Shown here: in pieces, positions 35,774 to 45,144 of the stretch | Layout: each line of letters begins with the position of its first letter | Position numbering within the stretch: position 1 is the first letter of the stretch | Source: Pedobacter sp. KBW06 | Lineage (GTDB): Bacteria; Bacteroidota; Bacteroidia; Sphingobacteriales; Sphingobacteriaceae | Assembly (NCBI RefSeq): GCF_003852525.1 | Contig: NZ_QAJL01000003.1 | Coordinates: forward strand, 551,343-615,342 | DNA length: 64,000 nucleotides | Direction of reading: 5' to 3' | Made by a program: the position numbers and the translations under genes | Notes under the pieces: generated by a model | What the model was told of the DNA's origin: nothing | Database searches by the model: none | What the model saw: only the letters and a program-made list of their open reading frames with translations

Positions 35774-36676
35774 CTATTTAAAAATCACATTTGGTAACCC
35801 ACCTACCCAGGCATCCGGGAGTTTGTTAATGTTAAAAATTCTTGCCAGTACCAATGAAGTATTCTTATTGCTGTTGAAGTCAGTAACCAGGCCCTTTTTT
35901 CGAATCTTAGGTCCGGTAATTGCCCAGGGAATCTGCATCTCGTTCATGGAAACTCCCCCATGACCTTTGTTGATGCCTCCATGGTCTGTGATCAGCAGAA
36001 AATGGGTATCTTTATAAAGTCCTTCCGCTTTTAACTTATCCAGCAAAGCACCAATTGCCACATCTGCAGCTTCAATAGCCTTGATATAAGGATCTGACAT
36101 CCAGCCAAACTCATGACCGGCATGATCTGTATGAACACTGTAGAGAAAAATCAACGCCGGATCTTTCCGGTTTTTCAGGATAAAATCAAAGGCCTTACCA
36201 TAATTCGTCAGATATTCATCATTCTCCTCAAAAGCAACTTCATCCAGGTATTTCTTATTTATAGGATTGATCAGTTCCTTCCAGTTATAATAGTAGGCTG
36301 TTTTTACATTGGGAATCTGATCCTTCAGCACTTTAAAAATCGAAGGGTAATAACCTTCCTCATCAACAGCTATTGCCGGTAATGGATGCTTTTCCAGCGT
36401 CCAGTTGTTTGCTGTGACCCCATGTTCTTCAGGACCGGAGCCTGTAAAGTGACTGGTCCAGTTAGGTAAGGTAATAGAAGGCATCACAGGCCTGGTGCTT
36501 AAGGAGAGTACGCCTTCAGCCACCAGCTTATCGATATTGGGATGCTTTGCTACCTTATAGCCTTCTGTACTAAATCCATCGAGACCAAGAACCAACACCC
36601 TGGCCGGACTTTTTTGTGCCATCGCTGAACACGAGGCAACCGATAAAAACAACAACTTAAATAAAAACTTCTTCAT
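35774..36676 (-). CDS. Alkaline phosphatase family protein / type I phosphodiesterase
   Basis: The 300-residue protein has a signal peptide (MKKFLFKLLFLSVASCSAMAQ). It shows the metal and nucleophile motifs of the NPP/alkaline phosphatase superfamily: GLDGFS, the nucleophile Thr in TLPNWTSHFTG, HTDHAGH and ITDHGGINKGHG. It probably hydrolyses phosphodiester or phosphomonoester bonds in the periplasm with two zinc ions. At about 300 residues it is compact for the family. Substrate unknown; it has a 300-base gap upstream with no other gene. Confidence 0.88.
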   Translation of the reverse strand: MKKFLFKLLFLSVASCSAMAQKSPARVLVLGLDGFSTEGYKVAKHPNIDKLVAEGVLSLSTRPVMPSITLPNWTSHFTGSGPEEHGVTANNWTLEKHPLPAIAVDEEGYYPSIFKVLKDQIPNVKTAYYYNWKELINPINKKYLDEVAFEENDEYLTNYGKAFDFILKNRKDPALIFLYSVHTDHAGHEFGWMSDPYIKAIEAADVAIGALLDKLKAEGLYKDTHFLLITDHGGINKGHGGVSMNEMQIPWAITGPKIRKKGLVTDFNSNKNTSLVLARIFNINKLPDAWVGGLPNVIFK

Positions 36677-36978
36677 GTCTAAAAATACAATTATCTAATA
36701 TAATTCAGGTTCTGGTAATGCGGTATTTTATATTTCATCGCCGGGCGACTTACAGATTACCATGAAATACAGAACCGGCTAACTTATAAAGTAAATTTAA
36801 ACCCAATTAGAAACAAGAATGAAAGTTTGGGGCATACAAAGCTCAGACAAAAGAATGGAGCAACATTGACCTGAAAAACAGTAAATTACAAAGCATATAA
36901 AAATTACAATGGATGCAAAAAACAAAGCTTTATTCTTGTAAAAAACCAACAATCAGGGGACACCAATAATGAAAATGC
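36677..36978. other. Intergenic region, no feature seen
   Basis: About 300 AT-rich bases between the phosphodiesterase gene start and the stop of the next minus-strand gene. I see no open frame, clear hairpin or repeat. It presumably holds the phosphodiesterase promoter. Confidence 0.4.
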
Positions 36979-38289
36979 TTAAAAAACTGCTTTGGTATTC
37001 AAATCCTGCAGCTTAGGAGAGATGGCTTTTCCAATACCACTGAACAGAATTTTTATCCCCATCACTCTTCCTACTGATTTTTGGTATTTCGCTGTGAGTG
37101 CTTTCTTACCGTTTAGCATCACAGTAACTACTTTATTTTTAACGCTGAGTCCAATTTCACCGCCATCCGCGGCATTAAAAGCTAAGTTTCCTAAAAACTT
37201 TTCCGAGCCCGCCGTCTTTAATTCGGAAAAGGTATACCTGGACAACGCAACGCAGTTTTCCTTAAACAAGGTCAGCAGATGCCGGTCTTTTTCTCCTAAA
37301 ATAATAATGGTCGTTTCGATGCATTGGACACCTGGCCTGTTTTGTTCCGCAAAAACCTTAGTAGAGAAAGAAAAATTATCGCCACTGATTTGAGAGGCGT
37401 GAATATTGCTAAAACCAATCAAAAAAGGTTTTTTGGTCTCTAATCCGGCAGAATCCAGTTGGGCTGCAGAAACAGCCAGATTTTTTGGATCGAGCGACCT
37501 TAAATTGGCAATCGGATATGCCCTTGAAGTATCATTTCCTGAATTGGCTACCCATCCCCTGGTCTGCAAGCAAACCGATACGGTGTCTATCGCTTTATCT
37601 TTACGAAATAAGGTGACATAAACCACGCCCGGGTTTTTGAAAAATCTTGTGATCTTATCCCCTCCCCTGATGATCGCAGGAAGTGCTTCCTCCATACAGT
37701 CAAGCCTGAATTCCTCTTCCATATCGAAAGTACGGTCGGACTTTAACGCAAAAACCGCAGTATGTGGCACACTTCCAAAAGGGTTCTCACAAACGAGTTT
37801 CACACTATTCAATCCCCTTTCTTTATTTAGGTAAAAGAAAAGACCAATCAGGAGCAATACGCCTGTCAGCGCAAAACCAATCATCGTCGGAGATCGAAAA
37901 ACAGATCTTTTAAGTATCGGCTCCTGTTCAGTCAGCTGAACTTCTTCTTCCTGCTGTACTTCTGCTTTTGGTAAGGCATGTGAACTTCTGTAAACCAACT
38001 CAAACTCCTGCCAATCCCGGTAACCTATAAATTGAGCCAATGCGTTTCGGGTAGCAATCTGAGGGTAATAACGTTGAGATGTTTTTAATCTGCCAAAAAT
38101 ACGCTTCAGTGTATTTTCGCTCAGATAAACTTTAGTTTGTTGCCCTAAAAGACTGCTTAAGGTATTGTAGTCTGAAACTCTCCAGTCAGTAATGGGCTTA
38201 TTCCCCATTTTTTCAATGATTTGTTTACAACAACCATCCAGTGTATCAAAGTACAACTGGCTATTTGAAGGTACAGACTTATCGCTCAT
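36979..38289 (-). CDS. Uncharacterised protein: HTH-like N-terminus, one membrane helix, extracytoplasmic domain
   Basis: The 436-residue protein has no signal peptide. Residues about 10-100 (YNTLSSLLGQQ, LSENTLKRIFGRLKT, ALAQFIGYRDWQEFE) follow a pattern seen at the N-terminus of many Bacteroidota proteins and look like a small helical, possibly DNA-binding, domain. A single membrane helix lies at about 134-154, and the remaining 280 residues are beta-rich and should be periplasmic. The layout suggests a one-component membrane sensor, but neither ligand nor target is visible. Confidence 0.6.
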   Translation of the reverse strand: MSDKSVPSNSQLYFDTLDGCCKQIIEKMGNKPITDWRVSDYNTLSSLLGQQTKVYLSENTLKRIFGRLKTSQRYYPQIATRNALAQFIGYRDWQEFELVYRSSHALPKAEVQQEEEVQLTEQEPILKRSVFRSPTMIGFALTGVLLLIGLFFYLNKERGLNSVKLVCENPFGSVPHTAVFALKSDRTFDMEEEFRLDCMEEALPAIIRGGDKITRFFKNPGVVYVTLFRKDKAIDTVSVCLQTRGWVANSGNDTSRAYPIANLRSLDPKNLAVSAAQLDSAGLETKKPFLIGFSNIHASQISGDNFSFSTKVFAEQNRPGVQCIETTIIILGEKDRHLLTLFKENCVALSRYTFSELKTAGSEKFLGNLAFNAADGGEIGLSVKNKVVTVMLNGKKALTAKYQKSVGRVMGIKILFSGIGKAISPKLQDLNTKAVF

Positions 38290-38446
38290 TTAACTATATA
38301 TAACTAATAACTAACAGGTTAACCATACAAACAAATGTATTCGCTTTGTAACTGCAATTCTTTTTAAATAGCCTGCTTCCTGTTAAATTTACAAAACAAC
38401 TTCCCAGACCCTGCAAACATAATATAATAAGCCACAACTGAAACCA

Positions 38447-40651
38447 ATGATGAGAAAATTTAAATTCCTTCCTTTACTCTTTATCAGCCTTACGATGAAC
38501 AGTCTTGCTCAAAAAACAATTTCAATTACTACCTTAAGGAATGTCCTGGTGTTAGAGACAGATCAGGACAAAAACGTATTGTCAACTTATTTTGGTAAAA
38601 AACTGGAAAGTCCTGCTGAATATCCAAACATTCAACCTTTAGATAAATACAAACCAGGTTCCGACGACCTGACGAACAAACGGGAGGCCTACATTGCATC
38701 AGGATCAATAAATCTTTTAGAACCTGGTTTAAGCGTAACGCATAGCGATGGCAATAAATCAACGGTACTTACTTTCAGTGCAGTTGAGGAGCAACAATTA
38801 GACGAAAACAGAAAACTTACGATTGTGCATTTAATCGATGTAAAGTATAAATTCAATGTCGATTTACATTACCTGGCCTATTTTAAAGAGGATGTAATTG
38901 AACAATGGGCAGAAATCAAACATCAGGAAAAAGGTAATGTTGTATTGAACAAATACGCTTCGGCCAACCTTACCTTAACTGGCCGGAAGTTCTTTTTGAA
39001 GAGCCATTATAGTGGCGCGGTACGGGAAATGCGATCAGAAGAACAACAATTGCTGCATGGCATTAAAACTATTGATTCAAAACTTGGTACCAGAACCAAT
39101 CTATTACACTCTTCATCCTTTATGGTTTCTATCGATCAGCCTGCTACAGAGGAACAGGGCGAAGTCATTGCCGGTTCTTTAGCCTGGGCAGGAAACTTCA
39201 GGATTGATTTTGAAACTTTCGACGAATACTACCTGAGAATCACTGCAGGGATCAATAACTTTTCATCAAACTATACTTTAAAAGCGGGAGAAAATTTTGT
39301 AACCCCTCGTTTTGTGTATACTTATTCCTCTTCCGGCAAAGGCCTTGCCAGCAGGAACCTACAAAACTGGGCCCGCAATTATCAGTTACTTGATGGAAAA
39401 GGCAACCGGTCAACCATTCTAAACAATTGGGAGACGACCTATTTCGATTTTAACGACGAAAAGCTGAATCAACTGACCAAAGACACTAAAAAATTAGGAG
39501 TTGATGTTTTTCTGTTAGACGATGGATGGTTTGGCAACAAGTACCCAAGAAATGGATCTTCAGCCGGTCTTGGAGATTGGCAGTACAACAGACAGAAACT
39601 GAAAAACGGCATCAGTTCTTTAGGTAAAGAAGCCACTGCAAATCAGGTTAAATTTGGCATTTGGCTGGAACCGGAAATGGTAAATCCAAAAAGCGAATTG
39701 TACGAAAATCATCCGGATTGGATCATCAGACAACCGGACAGGAAAGAATTCTACATGCGGAACCAGCTGGTATTGGATCTGACCAACCCAAAAGTTCAGG
39801 ATTTTATATTTAAAACGGTGGATGATATCTTTAAAGAAGTGCCTGAACTGGCCTTTATCAAATGGGATTGTAATTCATTAATCTATAACGCACACTCCCC
39901 TACTTTAAAAAATCAGGACCATTTCTATATCGAATATACTAGGGGACTAACCAATGTATTGGAAAGAATTCGTAAAAAATATCCGAAAACCCCGATGATG
40001 TTATGCGCAGGTGGAGGCTCCAGAGTCGATTATGCCTCCTTAAAGTATTTCACTGAATTTTGGCCAAGCGACAATACCAATGCTTACGACCGTATTTTCA
40101 TCCAATGGGAATATTCCTATTACTTCCCTTCTATCGCGGTAGACAACCACATTACCGATATGGGAAAACAACCGGTCAAATTTAAAACTGATGTCGCCAT
40201 GATGGGTAAATTAGGCTATGATGTTCGGGTGAATGAGCTGAGTGAGACTGATTTACTTTTTAGCCAAAATGCAGTTCAAACATACAATAGCTTTAAAGAC
40301 ATCGTTTGGCATGGACAACAGTACCGTTTACAGGATCCTTATGAAAACAAAATTGCCTCAATTGCCTATGTAAATGACACGAAAGATCAGGCTATTGTTT
40401 TCAATTATCATGTAGCTACGCTGTTCACAAATGGCGTGATATTACCCATTAAACTAAAAGGACTGGATGCGGCTAAAAATTATCAAATAGAAGAAATCAA
40501 CCTATATCCAGGTACAAAGTCACCGATTGATAGTAGAAAGGTTTATTCCGGAGATTTCTTAATGAAAGTCGGTTTTAACCCGGAAGCCAATGCAAATAGA
40601 ACGAGTGTCGTTCTGAGGATCAGGTCATTTTCAGCGGGGAAGCCAAATTGA
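38447..40651 (+). CDS. Alpha-galactosidase, glycoside hydrolase family 36
   Basis: The 734-residue protein has a signal peptide (MMRKFKFLPLLFISLTMNSLA), an N-terminal beta-supersandwich and a TIM barrel with the GH36 signatures. These are LDDGWFGNKYPRN, WLEPEMVNP, the nucleophile in IKWDCN (Asp474) and the acid/base in WPSDNTN (Asp542). It releases terminal alpha-linked galactose from oligosaccharides or galactomannan side chains with retention of configuration. The signal peptide places it in the periplasm. The S41 peptidase gene follows by 53 bases, but no sugar transporter adjoins it. Confidence 0.93.
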   Translation: MMRKFKFLPLLFISLTMNSLAQKTISITTLRNVLVLETDQDKNVLSTYFGKKLESPAEYPNIQPLDKYKPGSDDLTNKREAYIASGSINLLEPGLSVTHSDGNKSTVLTFSAVEEQQLDENRKLTIVHLIDVKYKFNVDLHYLAYFKEDVIEQWAEIKHQEKGNVVLNKYASANLTLTGRKFFLKSHYSGAVREMRSEEQQLLHGIKTIDSKLGTRTNLLHSSSFMVSIDQPATEEQGEVIAGSLAWAGNFRIDFETFDEYYLRITAGINNFSSNYTLKAGENFVTPRFVYTYSSSGKGLASRNLQNWARNYQLLDGKGNRSTILNNWETTYFDFNDEKLNQLTKDTKKLGVDVFLLDDGWFGNKYPRNGSSAGLGDWQYNRQKLKNGISSLGKEATANQVKFGIWLEPEMVNPKSELYENHPDWIIRQPDRKEFYMRNQLVLDLTNPKVQDFIFKTVDDIFKEVPELAFIKWDCNSLIYNAHSPTLKNQDHFYIEYTRGLTNVLERIRKKYPKTPMMLCAGGGSRVDYASLKYFTEFWPSDNTNAYDRIFIQWEYSYYFPSIAVDNHITDMGKQPVKFKTDVAMMGKLGYDVRVNELSETDLLFSQNAVQTYNSFKDIVWHGQQYRLQDPYENKIASIAYVNDTKDQAIVFNYHVATLFTNGVILPIKLKGLDAAKNYQIEEINLYPGTKSPIDSRKVYSGDFLMKVGFNPEANANRTSVVLRIRSFSAGKPN

Positions 40652-40704
40652 TGGCAGAAAATCTCACAGAAATTAGTTAGCTTTCTACCTAATTAAGAAT
40701 TGAA

Positions 40705-41694
40705 ATGCATCGTATTGCTATCTTATTTTTGTTCATTTTATTTTTCAAACCTGTTTTGGCACAAAATAACATTGAAGTGAAGAATTATCTCAATCAGGCG
40801 CTGGATATCATGAAGGCCCAATCGATCAACAAACATAAACTCGACTGGGAAAAGATCTATAATTTTGCCCATGAGCAGGCAAAAGGCATGGACTCCATAA
40901 AGCAAACCTATACGGTAATTGATTCCACTTTGAAAATGTTAGCAGATCAGCATTCTCATTTTTATCCTCCTGAAATGGTGGAAGGCATTTTTAAAGGCTA
41001 CCTGGCAAATGGCGAACAACTCCCCATTGTGAAAACTGCCATTATGGAAAAGTCCTATGCCTACCTTACCGTTCCTCATTTCTATTTCGCCAATGAAGGG
41101 GAATGGGAACAATTTATTACGGATGCTTACCACAAGATCAGGGAGCTGGACAAACTTGTCCTGAAGGGTTGGATCATAGATTTACGGGACAATGATGGAG
41201 GAATGTTACAGCCAATGATTGGTATGGTGGCTCCTTTTATACACGACGAAGACGCTTTTGGGATCAAAAAACCAGAAGGTATCATCAGCTATTATCGTTA
41301 CAGAAACAATGCCGCTTACTATGGGGATTCTTTAGTTTACCAGTACAAAACACCTTTAATCCAGTTAAAAAACTTTGATAAGCCCCTTGTGGTCCTCATC
41401 AATAAGCGTACGGGGAGTTCCGGAGAATTTATCGCAATGGCCTTTAAGGATAGGAAAAACACACAACTCATAGGTCAGAAAACAACAGGACTGACCTCAT
41501 CCAATTCGGAATTTAAACTGAGTGATGGTGCCTACCTGGTCTTAACCAACGGCACGCTGACAGACCGTAAGGGAGAGCCCTACGATGAGGTAGGAAAGGG
41601 AATAAGCCCGGATCATGTGCTGGAAAAAGAAATCGTGGATCAGGAGGAATGCATTCATCAAGCCATCAGAGTCTTAAAACAAATGTCTCAATAG
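40705..41694 (+). CDS. S41 family peptidase
   Basis: The 329-residue secreted protein (signal MHRIAILFLFILFFKPVLAQ) contains the S41/tail-specific protease core. WIIDLRDNDGGMLQPMIGMV is the strand-turn preceding the active site, and NKRTGSSGEFIAMAF carries the Ser pair 238-239, one of which is the nucleophile. GQKTTGLTSSN and YLVLTNGTLTDRKGE complete the fold. No PDZ domain is evident, so it is a minimal member. It lies directly downstream of the alpha-galactosidase gene and is convergent, with a 7-base overlap, with the reductase gene of the lanthipeptide locus. Confidence 0.87.
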   Translation: MHRIAILFLFILFFKPVLAQNNIEVKNYLNQALDIMKAQSINKHKLDWEKIYNFAHEQAKGMDSIKQTYTVIDSTLKMLADQHSHFYPPEMVEGIFKGYLANGEQLPIVKTAIMEKSYAYLTVPHFYFANEGEWEQFITDAYHKIRELDKLVLKGWIIDLRDNDGGMLQPMIGMVAPFIHDEDAFGIKKPEGIISYYRYRNNAAYYGDSLVYQYKTPLIQLKNFDKPLVVLINKRTGSSGEFIAMAFKDRKNTQLIGQKTTGLTSSNSEFKLSDGAYLVLTNGTLTDRKGEPYDEVGKGISPDHVLEKEIVDQEECIHQAIRVLKQMSQ

Positions 41695-42809
41695 TAGGTC
41701 AACACTACTTTTCCTGACCTGCGTTTATCGGTAAACGCTTTATCAATAAAACTGCCCAGCTCTCTTTCAGAAAAGACGGCATCAATCGCGATATTGATTT
41801 TGCCTTCTTTATAGTCTGCAATCGCCTCCACAAGATCTTTTGTAGTGCCCAGACAATTTCCAATCAAACGGATGTTCTTCATGATGAGGTGTGCCAGCAG
41901 ATAACCCAATGCTGGCTTGTTCACAATTGAACTCTCCTCCAGATCTTTGAATTCTGGTTTTTGTTTATATAGTCCGCAGGTCAGATACCTGGCATCAGCA
42001 TTTAGATAATCGATTAATTTTTCAAAAAAGACATCGCTAAACGGATCAAATACGACATCAAACCCGGAGCAGTACTTAGTTTTATGCAGGTCCAGCTGAG
42101 CGGTCAGATCATTTGTATTTTGATAGAGGATTACCTCCTGCTCTTTACCTAATCTCTCCTGTGTAACCGAATTACTGGTGAGTACAGTAACCCGATGTCC
42201 TTTCGCCTTTAGCGCTTCAATCAGAAATAAAGAAGTATTTGAACTGCCTGATGTCACCAGAATCCGGTCCCCTTTTCTGATCTTCGCTTTTCGGATCATG
42301 GAATAGGAAGTCTGCAGGCCAATAGACATGCAAGCCGCAACCTCATCGGCAATTGAATCGTCGATTTTCAACAGCTTTTCTGCAGCAAAAAAATCATAAG
42401 CTGCAGAAGCCCTGTTCGATGGAATCCCGCGCATAGAAATTCCTCTTTTAGGTTTCATCTCATAATCGCAATTCGGAATAACGCGATCTCCCACTGTCAG
42501 GTTTTTTACTTTTCTACCAACAGCAACCACTTCCCCGACAAAGTCAGAACCAAAACAATTATACCCCTCAGGATTATTGCTCAGGCCGTTGTTCAAGGTA
42601 AAAAGAATAGAAAGATCTCTGAAATTGATCGAAATGGCTCGTTTTTTTACTAAAACCTGGTAAGCAGCATCAGCATCCGAAGGAAACTCCGGGCATTCAG
42701 TTGCCAGAAGACCAAAATGAAAAGGAATGCCATGAATCGCAGCAGAATGCTGAAAACCGGCTTTTTCTCCCGTCCGCAGGGCAGACAATAATACAAGTGA
42801 CCTCATCAT
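41688..42809 (-). CDS. Medium-chain (QOR-like) dehydrogenase in lanthipeptide operon
   Basis: The 373-residue protein is a medium-chain dehydrogenase/reductase. ISINFRDLSI and FGSDFVGEVVAVGRKV (then VGDRVIP) mark the catalytic domain. GDRILVTSGSSNTSLFLIEAL is the Rossmann nucleotide site in a variant form without the usual AxxGVG motif. It is the last gene of the precursor operon and touches the LanC-like gene end to start. LtnJ-type (LanJA) enzymes of this superfamily reduce dehydroalanine to D-alanine in lanthipeptides, so a similar tailoring role is inferred. Classical zinc ligands are not obvious. Confidence 0.75.
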   Translation of the reverse strand: MMRSLVLLSALRTGEKAGFQHSAAIHGIPFHFGLLATECPEFPSDADAAYQVLVKKRAISINFRDLSILFTLNNGLSNNPEGYNCFGSDFVGEVVAVGRKVKNLTVGDRVIPNCDYEMKPKRGISMRGIPSNRASAAYDFFAAEKLLKIDDSIADEVAACMSIGLQTSYSMIRKAKIRKGDRILVTSGSSNTSLFLIEALKAKGHRVTVLTSNSVTQERLGKEQEVILYQNTNDLTAQLDLHKTKYCSGFDVVFDPFSDVFFEKLIDYLNADARYLTCGLYKQKPEFKDLEESSIVNKPALGYLLAHLIMKNIRLIGNCLGTTKDLVEAIADYKEGKINIAIDAVFSERELGSFIDKAFTDKRRSGKVVLTYY

Positions 42810-44045
42810 TTACATTAAGAATATTTTCTTCCAGGAAAGCTGTTCTACAGATAGCAAATGGCTTTGAGCCACCAACCTTGCCCCAACAAGTCCTTCAAAA
42901 TTAAGGGAAGAAGCACCGAGATCGAGGTCATAATTATTCATCATGGATTGAAATAATGAATATTGATTTTTATACAAGGTCTTATACTTCTGATTTCCGC
43001 TGATTGCTGCCAGCTTCCCAATCAGCATGATTTTACCCGAAAAACCATGTCTCATTCCGGGATTCTCAGGAATCATTTCATGTGTAAAACGATTGGCCAT
43101 GATCTCCTCTGTCAGCAGATCTGCCGTATTTCTGATTTGCGCATCATCGAACAAATTCGATAGTGTATAGATAAACAATAAGATGCCAAGATCTCCGTAA
43201 CTCCAGGACTGATTGGCGCTGAATTCAGGTTTCCCGCTTTGTTTATCCACCTTAATCGGAAAAATGGCGTCCCCCTTGGTTGTTCTTTGCTGCAACTGGT
43301 ATCCCAGAATATGATGCAACATCTCGCTTACCGGCCCTTGTTGATCTACCCTTGCATCGGCAGCAGCTTTAGCCAATACCAATCCGGTCCCGCTTAATCC
43401 GTGTGCAATTCCCAGATTAATATGCGAAAAAAAACGGTTTGGTTCAGGCAGCAACAAACCGGATGTGCTGTTCTTTCTGCCATAATGGATCATCGCCTCA
43501 ATTAGCTTGTTGATATATACAGTATTCCGTTCATTTGCCTTTTCGTCAAGAAAATAAGACAAGGGGCCGGATGCTCCGAACAAAAAATCAGTATGTCCTT
43601 TTTCGAGCTGCAACATTGCGCCTTTAAACATGATCTCCTCAATACCGGTCAACTCTTCCTTCACCGATTCATCCAAAAACCCCTGCTCGCAAAAGTAACT
43701 GATCACCGCAGCAAAACCGGTTAGCCCGGTTCCCATGGCTATTCCATCGAGTGAAGATGTACCGGCAGATAAACGCTGAAAAGTCTTTTCAATCTGTTGA
43801 AAGGCCCTTTCCGGGTACTGCTCATCGTCCCTGATCTCCGCGAGAGCAGCATGGTATAAGCTATACCCCATACCACCACCCAGCAAAGAATCATCTTCAA
43901 CTTCTGACTCAGCAATCCGATTGGAAAGAAGTGCATCGTCAAATGATTTTATCATCTCATATTCCATGATTTCCGTTTTAATAAGATAAAAAAACTCCTC
44001 AGGAATGGCTACCTGAGGAGAAACACTTGTGGTCTGAGACCCCAA
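42810..44045 (-). CDS. LanC-like protein lacking both zinc cysteines
   Basis: The 411-residue protein has the LanC alpha-barrel repeat pattern (GIAHGLSGTGLVLAKAA, WSYGDLGILLFIYTL, MRHGFSGKIMLIGKL). In active cyclases the zinc is held by Cys in WCYG and Cys-His in CHG. Here these read WSYG (Ser282) and RHG (Arg332-His333), so both Cys ligands are lost and only His remains. It directly follows the four precursor genes (13-base gap) and precedes the reductase. It may be a chaperone or leader-binding subunit, a non-zinc enzyme, or a partner of the canonical LanC at 54739-55926. Confidence 0.8.
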   Translation of the reverse strand: MGSQTTSVSPQVAIPEEFFYLIKTEIMEYEMIKSFDDALLSNRIAESEVEDDSLLGGGMGYSLYHAALAEIRDDEQYPERAFQQIEKTFQRLSAGTSSLDGIAMGTGLTGFAAVISYFCEQGFLDESVKEELTGIEEIMFKGAMLQLEKGHTDFLFGASGPLSYFLDEKANERNTVYINKLIEAMIHYGRKNSTSGLLLPEPNRFFSHINLGIAHGLSGTGLVLAKAAADARVDQQGPVSEMLHHILGYQLQQRTTKGDAIFPIKVDKQSGKPEFSANQSWSYGDLGILLFIYTLSNLFDDAQIRNTADLLTEEIMANRFTHEMIPENPGMRHGFSGKIMLIGKLAAISGNQKYKTLYKNQYSLFQSMMNNYDLDLGASSLNFEGLVGARLVAQSHLLSVEQLSWKKIFLM

Positions 44046-44058
44046 ATCTTAAAATATT

Positions 44059-44250
44059 TTATCCGCAAGAATAATGTACACTTCCGTCTTCAAATGCTTC
44101 TTCTTTCGGTTTAGAAGGTTCGATTGTTACTTTTGTGCAGCAGGTAAAAGTAATTCCACCCTGGATGTTTTCTAAATTAGCGTCGTCTAATTTTGAGATT
44201 GCTTTTTTATTCAAAGACAGTTTGCTGTCGTTTAATGATTTCTTTTTCAT
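44059..44250 (-). CDS. Class I lanthipeptide precursor 4
   Basis: The 63-residue peptide has a 32-residue leader (ISKLDDANLENIQGG at its end) with a double-glycine site for the C39 peptidase of the exporter. The 31-residue core begins ITFTCCTKVTIEP and ends SVHYSCG. It offers three Cys and several Thr/Ser for lanthionine rings, conserved in position with the three paralogues. The middle of the core (SKPKEEAFEDG) is acidic and varies. It is the last precursor before the LanC-like gene. Confidence 0.9.
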   Translation of the reverse strand: MKKKSLNDSKLSLNKKAISKLDDANLENIQGGITFTCCTKVTIEPSKPKEEAFEDGSVHYSCG

Positions 44251-44275
44251 AATGCTAAGTTTTATAGGTTATAAA

Positions 44276-44464
44276 TTATTTACATGAATAGTGTACACTT
44301 ACATCACCAATTGCTTCTTCTAAAGATGGTTTTTTGATGATTACCTCTGTGCAGCAGGTGAAAGTAACACCACCTTGAATGTTTTCCAGGTTTGCATCAT
44401 CCAGTTTAGAGATGGCTTTTTTGTTCAGGCTAAGTTTGCTGTCGGTTAATGATTTCTTTTTCAT
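44276..44464 (-). CDS. Class I lanthipeptide precursor 3
   Basis: The 62-residue peptide has the shared leader ending NLENIQGG, then a 30-residue core starting VTFTCCTEVII and ending SVHYSCK. It has the same three Cys and the conserved N- and C-terminal Ser/Thr. It is the only copy whose core ends in Lys. The leaders are nearly identical across the set, while the core middle differs, as expected of duplicated and diversifying precursors. Confidence 0.9.
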   Translation of the reverse strand: MKKKSLTDSKLSLNKKAISKLDDANLENIQGGVTFTCCTEVIIKKPSLEEAIGDVSVHYSCK

Positions 44465-44503
44465 AATGTTTAATTTTAGATTTTGGTTAGGTTTTTAATT
44501 TTG

Positions 44504-44695
44504 TTAGGAACCGCAAGAGTAATGTACGCTGCCAACCTCTGCGAGTTTTTCTTTCTCTTTAGGCTCAATGGTTACTTTTGTGCAGCAGGTGAAAGTTGCA
44601 CCACCCTGAAGGTTTTCCATATTTGCATCATCCAGTTTAGAGATTGCTTTTTTGTTCAGGCTAAGTTTGCTGTCGGTTAGTGATTTCTTTTTCAT
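44504..44695 (-). CDS. Class I lanthipeptide precursor 2
   Basis: The 63-residue peptide has a leader ending NMENLQGG (Met/Leu variants of the others) and a core starting ATFTCCTKVTIEP and ending SVHYSCGS. The CC pair and terminal SVHYSC are kept; the middle segment is Lys/Glu-rich. Its own gap of about 40 bases on each side matches its neighbours, which indicates tandem duplication. Confidence 0.9.
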   Translation of the reverse strand: MKKKSLTDSKLSLNKKAISKLDDANMENLQGGATFTCCTKVTIEPKEKEKLAEVGSVHYSCGS

Positions 44696-44734
44696 CTTGT
44701 TTAAGTTTTAGTTTTGGTTATTTTTTGAGTTTGG

Positions 44735-44932
44735 TTATGCTTTTCCGCAAGAGTAGTGTACGCTCAGGTCGCCACCTGCTTCTGCCTCTTCCAGGCCTTG
44801 TTTAATAATGATTTCTGTACAGCAGGTGAAGCTGATTCCACCTTGAATGTTTTCCAGATTTACATCATCCAGTTTAGAGATCGCTTTTTTGTTTAAGCTA
44901 AGTTTGTTGTCGGTTAATGATTTCTTTTTCAT
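44735..44932 (-). CDS. Class I lanthipeptide precursor 1
   Basis: The 65-residue peptide is the first gene of the operon and the longest precursor. The leader ends DDVNLENIQGG; the core starts ISFTCCTEIII (Ser instead of Thr at core position 2) and ends SVHYSCGKA. It sits opposite the LanB gene across a 212-base divergent AT-rich region that must hold both promoters. Confidence 0.9.
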   Translation of the reverse strand: MKKKSLTDNKLSLNKKAISKLDDVNLENIQGGISFTCCTEIIIKQGLEEAEAGGDLSVHYSCGKA

Positions 44933-45144
44933 GATTAAATAGTTTATGAGTTGTTTATTAATTATTTGATTATCGATTTAACATTGGTAAAATTAGATCC
45001 TTTAAGGCCCCTGTGGAATAGTGATAAATGATCATTTTTTAGCAGGAAAATAGTTGATGCTGAACCATATATATATAATAGGTTATTATTTATATTGCCT
45101 TAGCAAAAAACCTAACCATTCGTTCATCCTATTAACTAAATTCC

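Noticed and set aside
44483..44680. 65-codon frame opposite lanthipeptide precursor 2
   Set aside because: It mirrors the precursor coding sequence on the other strand.
44059..44932. Spaced repeats that might suggest a CRISPR array
   Set aside because: The repeat unit is a ~190-base gene with a conserved leader and coding constraint, not a short repeat with unique spacers.
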